Origin: Xylophilus sp.
GTDB taxonomy: Bacteria > Pseudomonadota > Gammaproteobacteria > Burkholderiales > Burkholderiaceae_C
Length of the DNA stretch: 59,423 nucleotides
Direction: 5' to 3'
Assembly: GCA_009914555.1 (NCBI GenBank)
Contig: WNDY01000026.1
Coordinates: forward strand, 1-59,423
Position numbers and translations under genes: made by a program
Notes under the pieces: generated by a model
Database searches by the model: none
What the model was told of the DNA's origin: nothing
The model's input: only the letters and a program-made list of their open reading frames with translations
Shown: positions 18,851-27,513 of the stretch, piece by piece
How the letters are laid out: each line of letters begins with the position of its first letter
Numbering within the stretch: position 1 is the first letter of the stretch

Positions 18851-20032
18851 ATGGCTGCACACCGCATCAAGGACGATGCCGAGGCGATCGCGGTCGCCAC
18901 CTCGCTGGCTGCCCGCTTCGCCGAAGGCGCCGGCCGGCGCGACCGCGAGCGCGCCCTGCCGTTCGAGGGGGTCGAGGCGTTCTCCGCCAGCGGCCTGTGG
19001 GCCGTGACCGTGCCTCGCAGCCATGGCGGCGCCGAGGTCAGCAACGCCACGCTGGCGCGCATCGTCGCCCTGATCGCCGCGGCGGACCCCTCGCTCGCGC
19101 AGATTCCCCAGAGCCACTTCGTGCTGCTCGACGGCCTGCGGCTGATCGGATCGCAGGAGCAGAAGGTTTTCTTCTTCGGCGAGGTGCTGGCGGGCAAGCG
19201 CATCGGCAACGCCTTCTCCGAGACCGGGGGCAAGGACGTGCTGGACATCCGCGCCCGGCTGGAACACACGGCCGACGGCTGGTTCCTCACCGGCCGCAAG
19301 GCCTACGCTACCGGCGCGCTCTACGCTCACTGGGTGCCGGTGTCCGCCCGGGACGACGAGGGCAACGTGGTCTATGCCTATCTGCGCCGCGACGCGCCGG
19401 GCCTGACCGTGGTGGACGACTGGAACGGCCTGGGCCAGCGCACCACGGCCAGCGGCACGGTCATTGCCGACCGCGTGGCGGTGGAGCCGGGCCACATCCT
19501 CCGCCGCCACCTGGCGTTCGCCACGCCCAGCCTGGCGGGGCCGTTCTCGCAGCTGCTCCACGCGTCGATCGACCTGGGCATCGGGCGCGGCGCGTTCGAC
19601 GCGGCCGTGCGCATCGTGCGGGAGGTGGCCCGCCCCTGGATCGACAGCGGACGCGACCGCGCGGCCGACGATCCGCATTCCATCGCCATCGTCGGCGACC
19701 TGCAGATTCGCCTGCATGCCGCCGAGGCCCTGGTGCAGCGAGCGGCCCGCTTCCTCGACGAGCACCGGCACGCGCCCACGGCGCAGCACGTCGCGGAGGC
19801 GTCGGTACGGGTGGCCGAGGCGCGCGTGCTGGCCGACGACATCGCCCTGCAGGCCAGCAACCGGCTCCTCGAGCTCGGCGGCACCCGCACGGCCCTGGCG
19901 TCGGCAGGCTACGACCGCCATTGGCGCGACGCGCGCACCCATACGCTGCACGACCCGGTGCGCTGGAAGCGCCACCACATCGGCAACCACACGCTCAACG
20001 GCACGCCGCTGCCGCTGCACGTGTGGGTCTGA
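18851..20032 (+). CDS. sfnB: SfnB-family sulfur-acquisition flavin monooxygenase (acyl-CoA dehydrogenase fold)
   Basis: A 393-aa flavoprotein of the acyl-CoA dehydrogenase superfamily in the SfnB/DszC group, used to open C-S bonds during sulfur limitation. Diagnostic tracts are LPFEGVEAFSASGLWAVTVP, IPQSHFVLLDGLRLIGS, the flavin loop GNAFSETGGKDV, and the C-terminal LHDPVRWKRHHIGNHTLNG. It follows the SsuA-like gene by 16 nt, so they are one operon: capture of a sulfonate or sulfone, then oxidation. A cognate FMN reductase is not in the window. Confidence 0.9.
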   Translation: MAAHRIKDDAEAIAVATSLAARFAEGAGRRDRERALPFEGVEAFSASGLWAVTVPRSHGGAEVSNATLARIVALIAAADPSLAQIPQSHFVLLDGLRLIGSQEQKVFFFGEVLAGKRIGNAFSETGGKDVLDIRARLEHTADGWFLTGRKAYATGALYAHWVPVSARDDEGNVVYAYLRRDAPGLTVVDDWNGLGQRTTASGTVIADRVAVEPGHILRRHLAFATPSLAGPFSQLLHASIDLGIGRGAFDAAVRIVREVARPWIDSGRDRAADDPHSIAIVGDLQIRLHAAEALVQRAARFLDEHRHAPTAQHVAEASVRVAEARVLADDIALQASNRLLELGGTRTALASAGYDRHWRDARTHTLHDPVRWKRHHIGNHTLNGTPLPLHVWV

Positions 20033-20070
20033 ACAGGGCGGCGGCGGTGCGCAAGGGCACGCCCCGCCCT

Positions 20071-20322
20071 TCAGCCCTTGTAGAAGACCTCGACCGTGCC
20101 CCTGAGCTTGATCAGCAGCGGGCGGCCCTTGCGATCCACCGTCTTGCCGGCCGGCACCTTGATCCAGCCTTCGCTGACGCAGTACTCCTCCACGTCGAAG
20201 CGCTCGCGGCCGTTGAAGCGGATGCCCACGTCGTGCGCGAACACCGCGGCCACGTGGTGCGGGCTGCGCGGGTCGATCGAGAGGCGGTCGGGCAGTGCGG
20301 GGCGGCTGGATGCGTCAGGCAT
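20071..20322 (-). CDS. DUF3297 family protein
   Basis: A small 83-aa cytoplasmic protein with the DUF3297 pattern: LPDRLSIDPRSPHH, GIRFNGRERFDVEEYCVSEG, then KTVDRKGRPLLIKLRGTVE at the end. The start is ATG 20322 (MPDASSRPA). The frame stays open far upstream only because it reads through a repeat and the frameshifted ATPase gene. Function unknown; conserved in proteobacteria. Convergent to sfnB. Confidence 0.85.
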   Translation of the reverse strand: MPDASSRPALPDRLSIDPRSPHHVAAVFAHDVGIRFNGRERFDVEEYCVSEGWIKVPAGKTVDRKGRPLLIKLRGTVEVFYKG

Positions 20323-20388
20323 GGAAGGAGCAGTTTCGAGAAAGGACAGCCGCCTATTGTCCCGCAAGCGCCCCATGGAGAGATATTC

Positions 20389-20452
20389 ACATACTCCCGG
20401 ACCTACCAGCCGAATGCAACTTTGGATAGAGCGCTGGAGAGGCATACTCCCT
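20389..20452 (-). repeat. GGGAGTAT intergenic repeat, copy 3
   Basis: Two identical CATACTCCC tracts (starting 20390 and 20443), 53 nt apart in the same orientation, bound a 44-nt insert. On the minus strand each reads GGGAGTATG. The left one lies 67 bp upstream of the DUF3297 start; the right one runs into the 3' end of the ATPase gene. Confidence 0.55.
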
Positions 20453-21615
20453 GGCTGCCGGCAAGCTCGGCCGCGATCTCCGCCAATGGCATGACCGTAA
20501 TGCCGTGCGCCTGCGGAAAGCTGTCCTGCCCTGGATAGACGACGATGCGGCGGGCCGGCGCGAGATCTTCGCAGGCGGCATGGAAGCCACGTTCCACCTT
20601 GGGCGCCAGGCTGCGCTTGACCTCCACCGCCCACAATGCGCCCCCGGGCCAGGCCAGCAGCAGGTCGATCTCGGCCCCGCCGGAGGTGCGGTAGAAGAAG
20701 CCCTGCACGCCGGGCGGCGCGCAGCCCAGCAGCGTTTCGACGACGAAACCTTCCCAGCTCGCGCCAACCACCCGGGTGCGACAGCAACGCATCGTGGGTG
20801 CCGATGCCGAGCAGCGCATGCACCAAACCGCTGTCGCGGATGTAGACCTTGGGCGACTTCACCAGCCGCTTGCCGGTATTCGCATGCCAAGGCGGCAGGC
20901 GGCGCACCAGCAGCAGGTCGCACAGCAGGTCGATGTAGCCGTGCGCCGTCTTGGCGTCCACGCCGAGATTGCGCGCGAGCTGCGCCACGTTGAGCAGGCC
21001 GCCCTGGTGATGGGCCAGCATGGTCCAGAAGCGGCGCAGCGTCTCGGCCGCGATGCGCGGGCCAAACTGCGGCACGTCGCGTTCGAGATAGGTGCGGATG
21101 AAGTTCTCGCTCCAGCGCAGGCTGCGCGCATCGTCCGGCGCCGTGAAGCTGTCGGGAAAGCCGCCGCGCAGCCACAGCGCGTCGGCGGTGCCGGTGCCGG
21201 TCTCCAGCACGTCGAGCGGCGCCAGTTCCAGGCAGGCGATGCGGCCGGCCAGCGTTTCGCCCGGCTGCTGCAGCAGATCGAGCGAGGCCGAGCCCAGCAG
21301 CAGGTAGTTGCCGGCGCGCCGGCCGCTGCGGCGGGCCTGGTCGATCAGGCCGCGCAGCACCGGGAACAGGCCGGGAGCGCGGTGCACCTCGTCGAGGATG
21401 ACCAGCCGGTCCAGGTGCTGGGCCAGATAGAGTTCCGGCTCGGCCAGCCGGGCGCGGTCGCGCTCGGATTCCAGGTCCAGGTACAGGCTTTCGCCCTGCG
21501 GCGCGATCGCATGCGCCAACGTCGTCTTGCCAACCTGGCGCGGGCCGAGCAGCGCCACCGCAGGTGCGTGGCGCAGTTCTTCCTGGAGGATCGGCGTCAG
21601 CCGGCGATCAAGCAT
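20403..21615 (-). pseudogene. AAA+ ATPase with DUF4143 domain, frameshifted
   Basis: YkrA/DUF4143-type ATPase. The N-terminal half is intact (about 285 aa): Walker A LLGPRQVGKTTLA, Walker B DRLVILDEVHRAPG, sensor LLLGSASLDLL, winged-helix LNVAQLARNLGVDAKT. At GGG 20774-20776 the frame breaks. The continuation ASWEGFVVETLLG, FFYRTSGGAEIDLLL, LWAVEVKRSLAPKVERGF (the nuclease-like DUF4143 end) is in the neighbouring frame. One extra G explains it: removing it would join SHP to VVGASWEGF. The very 3' end runs into repeat copy 3, so the original stop is uncertain. A sequencing error is the alternative. Confidence 0.85.
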
Positions 21616-21661
21616 CCTTGCAATTCCGGAGTCTCACTCCAGGATTTCCAAGGATGAAAGC

Positions 21662-22639
21662 TCAGGCCTTGATGCCGAGCTTCTCCACGAGCTGCTTGAA
21701 CGTGGCGTTGTCGCGGTCGATCACCGCCTTGAACGCGTCCTGGTCGAGGTAGCCCTCGCCCATGTTCTGCTTGGCCAGGGTCTCGCGCAGCGCGGGCTCC
21801 TTGAGCGTTTTGGCCATCGCGGTGCGCAGCGTGGCGACGATCTCCGGCGGCGTGCCCTTGGGCGCCGCCAGGCCGCGCCAGCCGCCGATCACGAGGTCGA
21901 TGCCGCGCTCCCGCAGCGTGGGCACGTTCTCCCAGCCGGCCCGGATGCGCTGCTCGCCCATGACGGCCAGCGGGCGGATCTTGCCGGCGGCCACGTAGGT
22001 GGCGACTTCGACCGGCGTGACCGCCACGGCCTCGATGTGGCCGCCGAGCAGGTCGAGCACCGCCGGGTTGGCGCCGCGGTAGGGCGCGTGGTTGAACTTC
22101 ACGCCGGTCCTGTCCTCCAGCGCCGCGGCCGCGAGGTGGCCGAGCGAGCCGGGGCCGGCGTTGCCCACGCGCACGCCGCCCGCGTCCTTGCGCGCGGCGG
22201 CCAGCAGGTCTTCGAGCGTGCGGTAGGGCGCGTCGGCGCGCACCGCGATCGTGGCCGGGTCGGCGTTGAGCCGGGCGATCGGCGTCACCGCGTCGGCGGT
22301 GATCTTGGTGAGCCCCATGTGCGGGATCATCGTGAGCTCCACCGTGATGATCGCGAGCTTGTAGCCGTCGGGCTTCGCGTTGGCGAGTTCGGTCCAGCCG
22401 AGCGCGCCGCTCGCGCCGGCCTTGTTGAGCACGATCAGGTCCTGCGGGAAATGCTTGCGCGCCTGCTCGGCCAGCGCACGGGCGAGCACGTCGGTGCCGC
22501 CGCCCGCGGCGAACGGCACGATGAGCTCGACGGGGCGGTTCGGATAGCCGTTGCTCTGGGCGGCGGCCGGCAGCGCGGCGGCGGCCGCCAGGGAGGCGAG
22601 CGAGGTGCAGAACGCACGGCGTTGCAGGTCGAAGGTCAT
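21662..22639 (-). CDS. Bug/TctC-family tripartite tricarboxylate transporter binding protein (1)
   Basis: Periplasmic Bug-family receptor, 325 aa, with a signal peptide (QRRAFCTSLASLAAAAALPA, with a twin-arginine flavour) cleaved near AAAQS. Family marks: NRPVELIVPFAAGGGTDVLAR near residue 35, the KPDGYKLA loop, and the end region LREKLA-like (LAKQNMGEGYLDQDAF). It is the last gene of the iolC-iolB-bug-bug run. The ligand is unknown; Bug proteins often bind carboxylates. Confidence 0.9.
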   Translation of the reverse strand: MTFDLQRRAFCTSLASLAAAAALPAAAQSNGYPNRPVELIVPFAAGGGTDVLARALAEQARKHFPQDLIVLNKAGASGALGWTELANAKPDGYKLAIITVELTMIPHMGLTKITADAVTPIARLNADPATIAVRADAPYRTLEDLLAAARKDAGGVRVGNAGPGSLGHLAAAALEDRTGVKFNHAPYRGANPAVLDLLGGHIEAVAVTPVEVATYVAAGKIRPLAVMGEQRIRAGWENVPTLRERGIDLVIGGWRGLAAPKGTPPEIVATLRTAMAKTLKEPALRETLAKQNMGEGYLDQDAFKAVIDRDNATFKQLVEKLGIKA

Positions 22640-22680
22640 GGTTCGGAAGTCTCCCGGAGGTTGAAATGGAATCGGAACCG

Positions 22681-23664
22681 TCAGTCCAGCCGGATGTTGG
22701 CGGCCTTGATCACGCCGCTCCAGAGCTTCTGCTCGCTGGCGACGAAGGCGCTGAACTCCTGCGGCGTGAAGAGCATCGGCTGGATGCCGATCTCTTCGAG
22801 CTTGGCGCGCACGGCTGGGTCGCGCAGCGCGGTGCCCAGGTCCCTGTTGAGCCGGGCGACCACCGGCGCGGGCAGGTTCGCCGGCCCGACGAGGCCCTGC
22901 CACGCATAGGCCTCGAAGCCGGGCACGCCGGCTTCGGCTATCGTGGGCACGTCGGGCAGGATCGCAAGGCGCTGCGGCGTCGCCACGGCCAGCACGCGAA
23001 CCTTGCCGGCGCGGATGGCCGAGAGGCTTGGCGGCAGGTCCACGAACATCGACTGCACCTGCCCGGCCATGAGGTCCTGCAGCGCCGGGGCCGAGCCCTT
23101 GTAGGCCACGTGCAGGATGTCGGTGCGGGTGCGCTGCTTGAACAGCTCCAGCGCCACGTGCAGCGGCGAGCCGGGGCCCGACGAGGCCGACGAGACGCCG
23201 CCCGGCTCCTTGCGCGCGAGCGCGAGGAACTCCTGCACGTTCTTCGCCGGAAACGACGGATGCACCGCCAGCACGAGCGGCATGCGCCCGAGGCCGCCGA
23301 TGAGGCTGAAGTCCTTCCGGGCGTCGTAGGTGAGGCTCGAATACATCGCCGGGTTGAAGGCCAGCGTGCCCGAATCGGCCGTGCCCACGGTGGTGCCGTC
23401 GGCCGGCGCGCGGGCGATGAAGGTGGCGCCGATGATGCTGGCCGCGCCGGGCTTGTTGTCCACGATGACCGGCTGGCCCAGTTCCTGGCCCATGCGCACG
23501 GCGAGGTGGCGCGCGATCACGTCGGTGGTGCCGCCGGGCGCGTAGGGCACGACCCATTTGACGGGCTGGCTCGGCCAGGCCGGCTGGGCCTGCGCGCCAG
23601 CGGTGGCGCCGGCCGCGAGCGCGGCGGCCAGCAGGCGAAGGAGGGTGCGTTTGTGCAGCAGCAT
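22681..23664 (-). CDS. Bug/TctC-family tripartite tricarboxylate transporter binding protein (2)
   Basis: A 327-aa Bug receptor starting at ATG 23664 with a classical signal peptide cleaved after AGAQA. Family marks: SQPVKWVVPYAPGGTTDVIAR, VIVDNKPGAASIIGA, VAYKGSAPALQDLMAGQVQ and LPDVPTIAEAGVPGFEA. It is only loosely similar to its neighbour, so a recent tandem duplication is unlikely. It lies 68 bp downstream of iolB and is probably co-transcribed. No TctA/TctB membrane subunits are present here. Confidence 0.9.
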   Translation of the reverse strand: MLLHKRTLLRLLAAALAAGATAGAQAQPAWPSQPVKWVVPYAPGGTTDVIARHLAVRMGQELGQPVIVDNKPGAASIIGATFIARAPADGTTVGTADSGTLAFNPAMYSSLTYDARKDFSLIGGLGRMPLVLAVHPSFPAKNVQEFLALARKEPGGVSSASSGPGSPLHVALELFKQRTRTDILHVAYKGSAPALQDLMAGQVQSMFVDLPPSLSAIRAGKVRVLAVATPQRLAILPDVPTIAEAGVPGFEAYAWQGLVGPANLPAPVVARLNRDLGTALRDPAVRAKLEEIGIQPMLFTPQEFSAFVASEQKLWSGVIKAANIRLD

Positions 23665-23732
23665 GGTCTTGTCTCCGGTTGCGGTGGTGGAAAGCGGTGC
23701 GCCTTCTGCGGGCGCTCGATGGGCCAGAGGCG

Positions 23733-24542
23733 CTAGCGCGGCGCCAGCATCCATTCGTGGGCCGGGTCGTTGCGGAACGCCCAGCGGCGCTCGGGCCCGG
23801 CCATGGTGTTGAGGTAGTACAGGTCGTAGCCGTGCGGCGCCACGCAGGGGTGGTAGCCGCGCGGCACCAGCACCGTGTCGCGGTGCTCCACGGCCAGGGC
23901 CTCGTCGATGCTGCGGTCGTCGGTGTAGACGCGCTGGAAGGCGAAGCCCTGCGCCGGGTTGAGCAGGTGGTAGTAGGTCTCTTCAAGCACCGTTTCGGCC
24001 TCGGGATGGGCCGCGTCGGCGCTGTCGTGCTTGTGCGGCGGGTAGCTCGACGCATTGCCGGCGGGCGTGACGACTTCGACCACGAGCAGCGATTCGGCCG
24101 GCGCGGTCTCGGGCAGGATGTCGCAGACGTGGCGCGTGTTGCTGCCCTGGCCGCGCACGCTGCGGCGCATCTGCGCCGGGTCGATCGCGCGCGCCGGCAG
24201 CCGGCCGGTGGCGGGCGCGGTGCTCAGGCCCAGTTCGGCCGCGCCGTGGGCCGCGACGATGCGCACCGCCTGCCCCGGCGGCACGTAGACCGCGCCGGGC
24301 GCGCGCTCCTCGAACGCCGAGGCGCGGTTGCCGACGGCGGTGAAGCGCCGGGCGCCCACCTGCACGTCGACCGCGCCGGCCAGCACGGTGATACAGAGTT
24401 CGCGCGCGCCGGTGCCGAAGGCTTCCTCGTCGCCCGGGGCGAGCCGCAGGGCCTTGAAGCCGACGTGCGTCCAGCCGGCCGATGCGGGCGTGATGTCGGC
24501 CACCACGCGGCCATGGCGCGCGGCCTTGACGAGCAGGCTCAT
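23733..24542 (-). CDS. iolB: 5-deoxy-glucuronate isomerase
   Basis: A 269-aa cupin-fold isomerase of myo-inositol catabolism, converting 5-deoxy-glucuronate to 5-dehydro-2-deoxy-gluconate. Metal-binding motifs are visible: SSYPPHKHDSADAAHPEAE supplies two His and a Glu, and VPRGYHPCVAPHGYDLYYLN a further His. Its ATG overlaps the iolC stop (ATGA, 24539-24542), so they are coupled, and iolC feeds directly on the IolB product. The Shine-Dalgarno GAAGGAG lies inside the end of iolC. Confidence 0.95.
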   Translation of the reverse strand: MSLLVKAARHGRVVADITPASAGWTHVGFKALRLAPGDEEAFGTGARELCITVLAGAVDVQVGARRFTAVGNRASAFEERAPGAVYVPPGQAVRIVAAHGAAELGLSTAPATGRLPARAIDPAQMRRSVRGQGSNTRHVCDILPETAPAESLLVVEVVTPAGNASSYPPHKHDSADAAHPEAETVLEETYYHLLNPAQGFAFQRVYTDDRSIDEALAVEHRDTVLVPRGYHPCVAPHGYDLYYLNTMAGPERRWAFRNDPAHEWMLAPR

Positions 24543-26509
24543 GCCACGGCTCCTTCGGGGGTATATACCGACTGCGCCCGGCTGGCGCGCCAGCCGGCGA
24601 CCAACTCCCGGAAGTTTGCGGCGATCTGCGCCTGCAGCGCCGCGTCGTTGATGCGCCCCTGCAGCCAGGCGAGCGCCGGCTGCGCCCAGACGCTGCGGCC
24701 GATCATGAAACCCTTGACCAGCGGCACCTGCGCTTCGGCGAACGACGCGACCAGCTGCGGCAGCGGCTGCGACAGGCCGAGGATGACGGCGCCGCGGCAG
24801 TACGGGTCGCGCTCGTTCACCAGCGTGTCGAGCGAGCGCCACTGCGCGGCGGCCATCGCGCCGACCTTCCACCATTCGGGCTTCAGGCCGATGTCGTAGA
24901 AGTGGCGGATCGCGGCGACGACCGCCTCGCCGCGATCGCCGGGCGCGAGCGCCTCCTTGGGCGGGATCACTTCGAGCAGCAGCTCGTGGCCGCTGGCGCG
25001 CGTCGCTTCCCAGACCTGCAGGAGCCACGCGTCCTGCTCGGCGCGCAGCGCCGCGGCGTCGTCGGGGTGGTAGAAGACGAGGCACTTGACCGTGTGCTCG
25101 CGCGGCCAGTGGCGCAGTTCGGAGGCCAGCGACGCGGTGCCGTCGAAGCGCAGCGGGCGCGAGCCCGGCCGCTCCACCGGCCGGCCGATCCACCAGCCGC
25201 GGCCGGTGGCGTCGTGCAGCGCCGTTTCGCCCAGGGACGGCCGGCCGTCGATCAGCACGCCGATGCGGCCCTGGTTGCCGGCGTCGCGCTCCACGTCGGC
25301 GACCACGCCGTTGATCAGGCGCTTGAGCGCGGGCAGGCGCGATGCCTCGGCGCCGGCCTCGCGCGCCAGGTCGTCGAACTGGCTGCGGTGGTCGTAGGCC
25401 AGCACGCAGAGCTCGGGCCACTCGGCACGTTTGGCGCTCACCCGGTGCAGGTGCGACAGCACCGGGTCCTGGTCGGGCCGCGGATGGCGGTGGCCGCTGA
25501 ACCAGTGGTCCAGCTCGGCCGGTGTGGGCATGGCCGGCGCGCAGCCGTGGCGCGAGACGACGATGGCGCCGCAGGCGTTGGCGATGGCCGCCGATTCGGT
25601 GAGCGTCCTGCCGCGCAGCAGCCCCGCGAGCAGGCCCGAGGCGAAGGCGTCGCCCGCGCCGAGCACGTTGAGCACCTCCACGCGCTCGCCGAGCACCGTG
25701 GGCGCGTCGTCGATCGCATCCGGCACCACGCCTTCGACGATGGAGCAGCCCAGCGGCCCGCGCTTGACGACGAACACGGCCTGCGTGTGCCCGCGGGCGC
25801 GGCGCAGGCTCGCGATCAGGTCGCCCTCCACGCCGCCGGCGATCAGCCATTCCTCCTCGGTGCCGATGATGAGTTCGAACTGGCCGATCTGCGCCTGCAG
25901 GTGGCGCGTGACCGTGTCGCTGGCGAGGTAGCGCGTCTCGCCGTCGCCGCGCGAGGTCAGGCCCCAGAGCACCGGGCGGTAGTCGATGTCGAGCACGCGC
26001 ACTAGGCCGTGGCGCCCGGCGATCTCCAGCGTACGGCGGCTCGCGGCCAGCGTGCCGGCCGTGCTCAGGTGGGTGCCGGTGACGACGAGGCTGCGGCACT
26101 GCGCGAGAAAGCCCTCGTCGATCGCGGCGGCGTCGAGCGCCATGTCGGCGCAGTTCTCGCGGGCGAACAGCAGCGGGAAGGTGTGCTGGTCCTTGATGCC
26201 CAGCAGCACCATGCCGGTCAGGCGCTCGGGGTCGATCTGCACCTGGCTGGTGTCGCAGCCCTCGCGCTGGAGCGTCTTCAGCAGGAAGCGGCCGTTCTGC
26301 TCGTTGCCCACGCGCGAGACCATGGCCGAGCGCAGCCCGAGCCGCGCGGTGCCGAAGGCGATGTTGGCCGAGGAGCCGCCGAGGTACTTGGCAAAGCTCG
26401 TCGCGTCCTCCAGGCTGCAGCCGAACTGCTCCGCATACAGGTCCACGGCCAGGCGGCCGAGGCAGGCCACGTCGAAGCGGCGGTCTCCGGGAAAATGCAG
26501 CGTGCTCAT
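24539..26509 (-). CDS. iolC: 5-dehydro-2-deoxygluconokinase fused to a DUF2090 domain
   Basis: A 656-aa two-domain protein. Residues about 1-330 are a PfkB-family sugar kinase (IolC): FDVACLGRLAVDLYAEQFG, YLGGSSANIAFGTARLGLRS and the catalytic NVLGAGDAFASGLLAGL. Residues about 345-640 are DUF2090 (LCVLAYDHRSQFDDLARE, VKCLVFYHPDD, KPEWWKVGA), an aldolase-like barrel. This fusion is common in proteobacterial iol loci, and the second domain may do the next, IolJ-like cleavage. It is first in the operon and divergent from an RpiR regulator with a palindromic operator between. Confidence 0.95.
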   Translation of the reverse strand: MSTLHFPGDRRFDVACLGRLAVDLYAEQFGCSLEDATSFAKYLGGSSANIAFGTARLGLRSAMVSRVGNEQNGRFLLKTLQREGCDTSQVQIDPERLTGMVLLGIKDQHTFPLLFARENCADMALDAAAIDEGFLAQCRSLVVTGTHLSTAGTLAASRRTLEIAGRHGLVRVLDIDYRPVLWGLTSRGDGETRYLASDTVTRHLQAQIGQFELIIGTEEEWLIAGGVEGDLIASLRRARGHTQAVFVVKRGPLGCSIVEGVVPDAIDDAPTVLGERVEVLNVLGAGDAFASGLLAGLLRGRTLTESAAIANACGAIVVSRHGCAPAMPTPAELDHWFSGHRHPRPDQDPVLSHLHRVSAKRAEWPELCVLAYDHRSQFDDLAREAGAEASRLPALKRLINGVVADVERDAGNQGRIGVLIDGRPSLGETALHDATGRGWWIGRPVERPGSRPLRFDGTASLASELRHWPREHTVKCLVFYHPDDAAALRAEQDAWLLQVWEATRASGHELLLEVIPPKEALAPGDRGEAVVAAIRHFYDIGLKPEWWKVGAMAAAQWRSLDTLVNERDPYCRGAVILGLSQPLPQLVASFAEAQVPLVKGFMIGRSVWAQPALAWLQGRINDAALQAQIAANFRELVAGWRASRAQSVYTPEGAVA

Positions 26510-26550
26510 GGTCTCCTTCGGTCGTTCGCGCTGCGGATGATAGCCGACAA

Positions 26551-26566
26551 TAGAAAATATTTTCTA
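26551..26566. promoter_or_regulatory. Operator palindrome between iolC and rpiR-type regulator
   Basis: TAGAAAATATTTTCTA is a perfect 16-bp palindrome 5 bp upstream of the regulator start and 41 bp from iolC. It is AT-rich in a very GC-rich region. A related half-site, TTAGAAAAA, follows inside the first codons of the regulator. It is the likely binding site of the divergent RpiR protein, giving repression in the absence of an inositol intermediate. Confidence 0.6.
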
Positions 26567-26571
26567 AAAAT

Positions 26572-27513
26572 ATGACTCTTAGAAAAACCCAGCCAACCAC
26601 TCCCTTTGCCGACGCGGCCGCCTTCCTCGCCGCGGTGCGCGCGGGCTTCGCGCCGCTGAGCCGGCAGCTCAAGGCCATCGCCCGCCATGTGGAGCAGCAC
26701 GGCGAGCGGCTCGCCATCGAAGGCGTGCAGGCCACGGCCGCGCAGTGCGGCGTGCAGCCGTCGGCGGTGGTGCGCTTCGCCAAGCACTTCGGCTTCTCGG
26801 GCTACAGCGAGATGCAGGCGCTGTTCCGCGCCGGCGCGGTGCGCCAGCTCTCGCCCAACCGCGACTACCAGGACCGCATCCGCGAGCTGATCGTGCCCGG
26901 CGGCCCGGCGCTGGCCGGCACGCGGCTGGCGCACGAGGTGATCCAGGGCAGCATCGACAGCCTGCAGGCCTTGCAGCGCAGCCTGCCCGATGCGCCGTTC
27001 GACGCGGCGGTCGATCTGATGCTCGCGGCGCCGGCGCTCTGGCTCGCGGCCTCGCGGCGGGCCTTTCCGGTCGGCGCCTACCTGGCCTATGCGCTGCAGC
27101 ACACGGCCCGGCCGGTGCACTGGCTGCATGGCCTGGGCGCGATGCACAAGGGCGAGCTGCGCGCGCTGCAGCCGGGCGATGTGATGCTGGCCGTGTCGTT
27201 CGAGCCCTATGCGGCCGAGACGCTGGAGCTGGTGGACGATGCGCTCGCACGCGGCGCGCGGCTGGTCGCGCTGACCGACAGCCAGCTGAGCCCGCTGGCC
27301 GCGCGCGCCGATGCGACGCTGCTCGCGCAGGACGGCGCGACCTTCGGCTTTCGCTCGCTCACGAGCACGCTGTGCCTCGCGCAGTCGCTGTTTCTCGCGC
27401 TGGCCTACCGCATGGAGCTCGCCTACGAGCCCCGCCCGGCGCCCGCTACCGCGCCGCCGCCGGCCCCGCCGCCGAGCGCGGCAGCCCGAACACGGCGTCG
27501 AAGGCCCAGTTGA
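26572..27513 (+). CDS. MurR/RpiR-family regulator of the iol operon
   Basis: A 313-aa protein. The N-terminal RpiR helix-turn-helix spans about residues 20-90 (ATAAQCGVQPSAVVRFAKHFGFSGYSEMQ), followed by a SIS sugar-phosphate-binding domain (about 120-270) with GVMLAVSFEPYA-type core. The C-terminal 30 residues are low complexity (Pro, Ala, Arg). It is divergent from iolC. By analogy with IolR-type RpiR proteins it would sense a phosphorylated inositol intermediate. Its 3' end overlaps the convergent PACE gene by 68 nt. Confidence 0.88.
   Translation: MTLRKTQPTTPFADAAAFLAAVRAGFAPLSRQLKAIARHVEQHGERLAIEGVQATAAQCGVQPSAVVRFAKHFGFSGYSEMQALFRAGAVRQLSPNRDYQDRIRELIVPGGPALAGTRLAHEVIQGSIDSLQALQRSLPDAPFDAAVDLMLAAPALWLAASRRAFPVGAYLAYALQHTARPVHWLHGLGAMHKGELRALQPGDVMLAVSFEPYAAETLELVDDALARGARLVALTDSQLSPLAARADATLLAQDGATFGFRSLTSTLCLAQSLFLALAYRMELAYEPRPAPATAPPPAPPPSAAARTRRRRPS

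Noticed and set aside
20071..21615. Single 514-aa protein combining the ATPase and the DUF3297 domain
   Set aside because: The join is an accident: the ATPase frame shifts at 20774-20776 and the frame then reads through repeat copy 3 into the separate DUF3297 gene, which has its own ATG.
24557..24567. GGGGGTATATAC at the end of iolC as another full repeat copy
   Set aside because: Only one core is present, it is inside coding sequence and no partner core is found 51-53 nt away; noted only as a possible relic.
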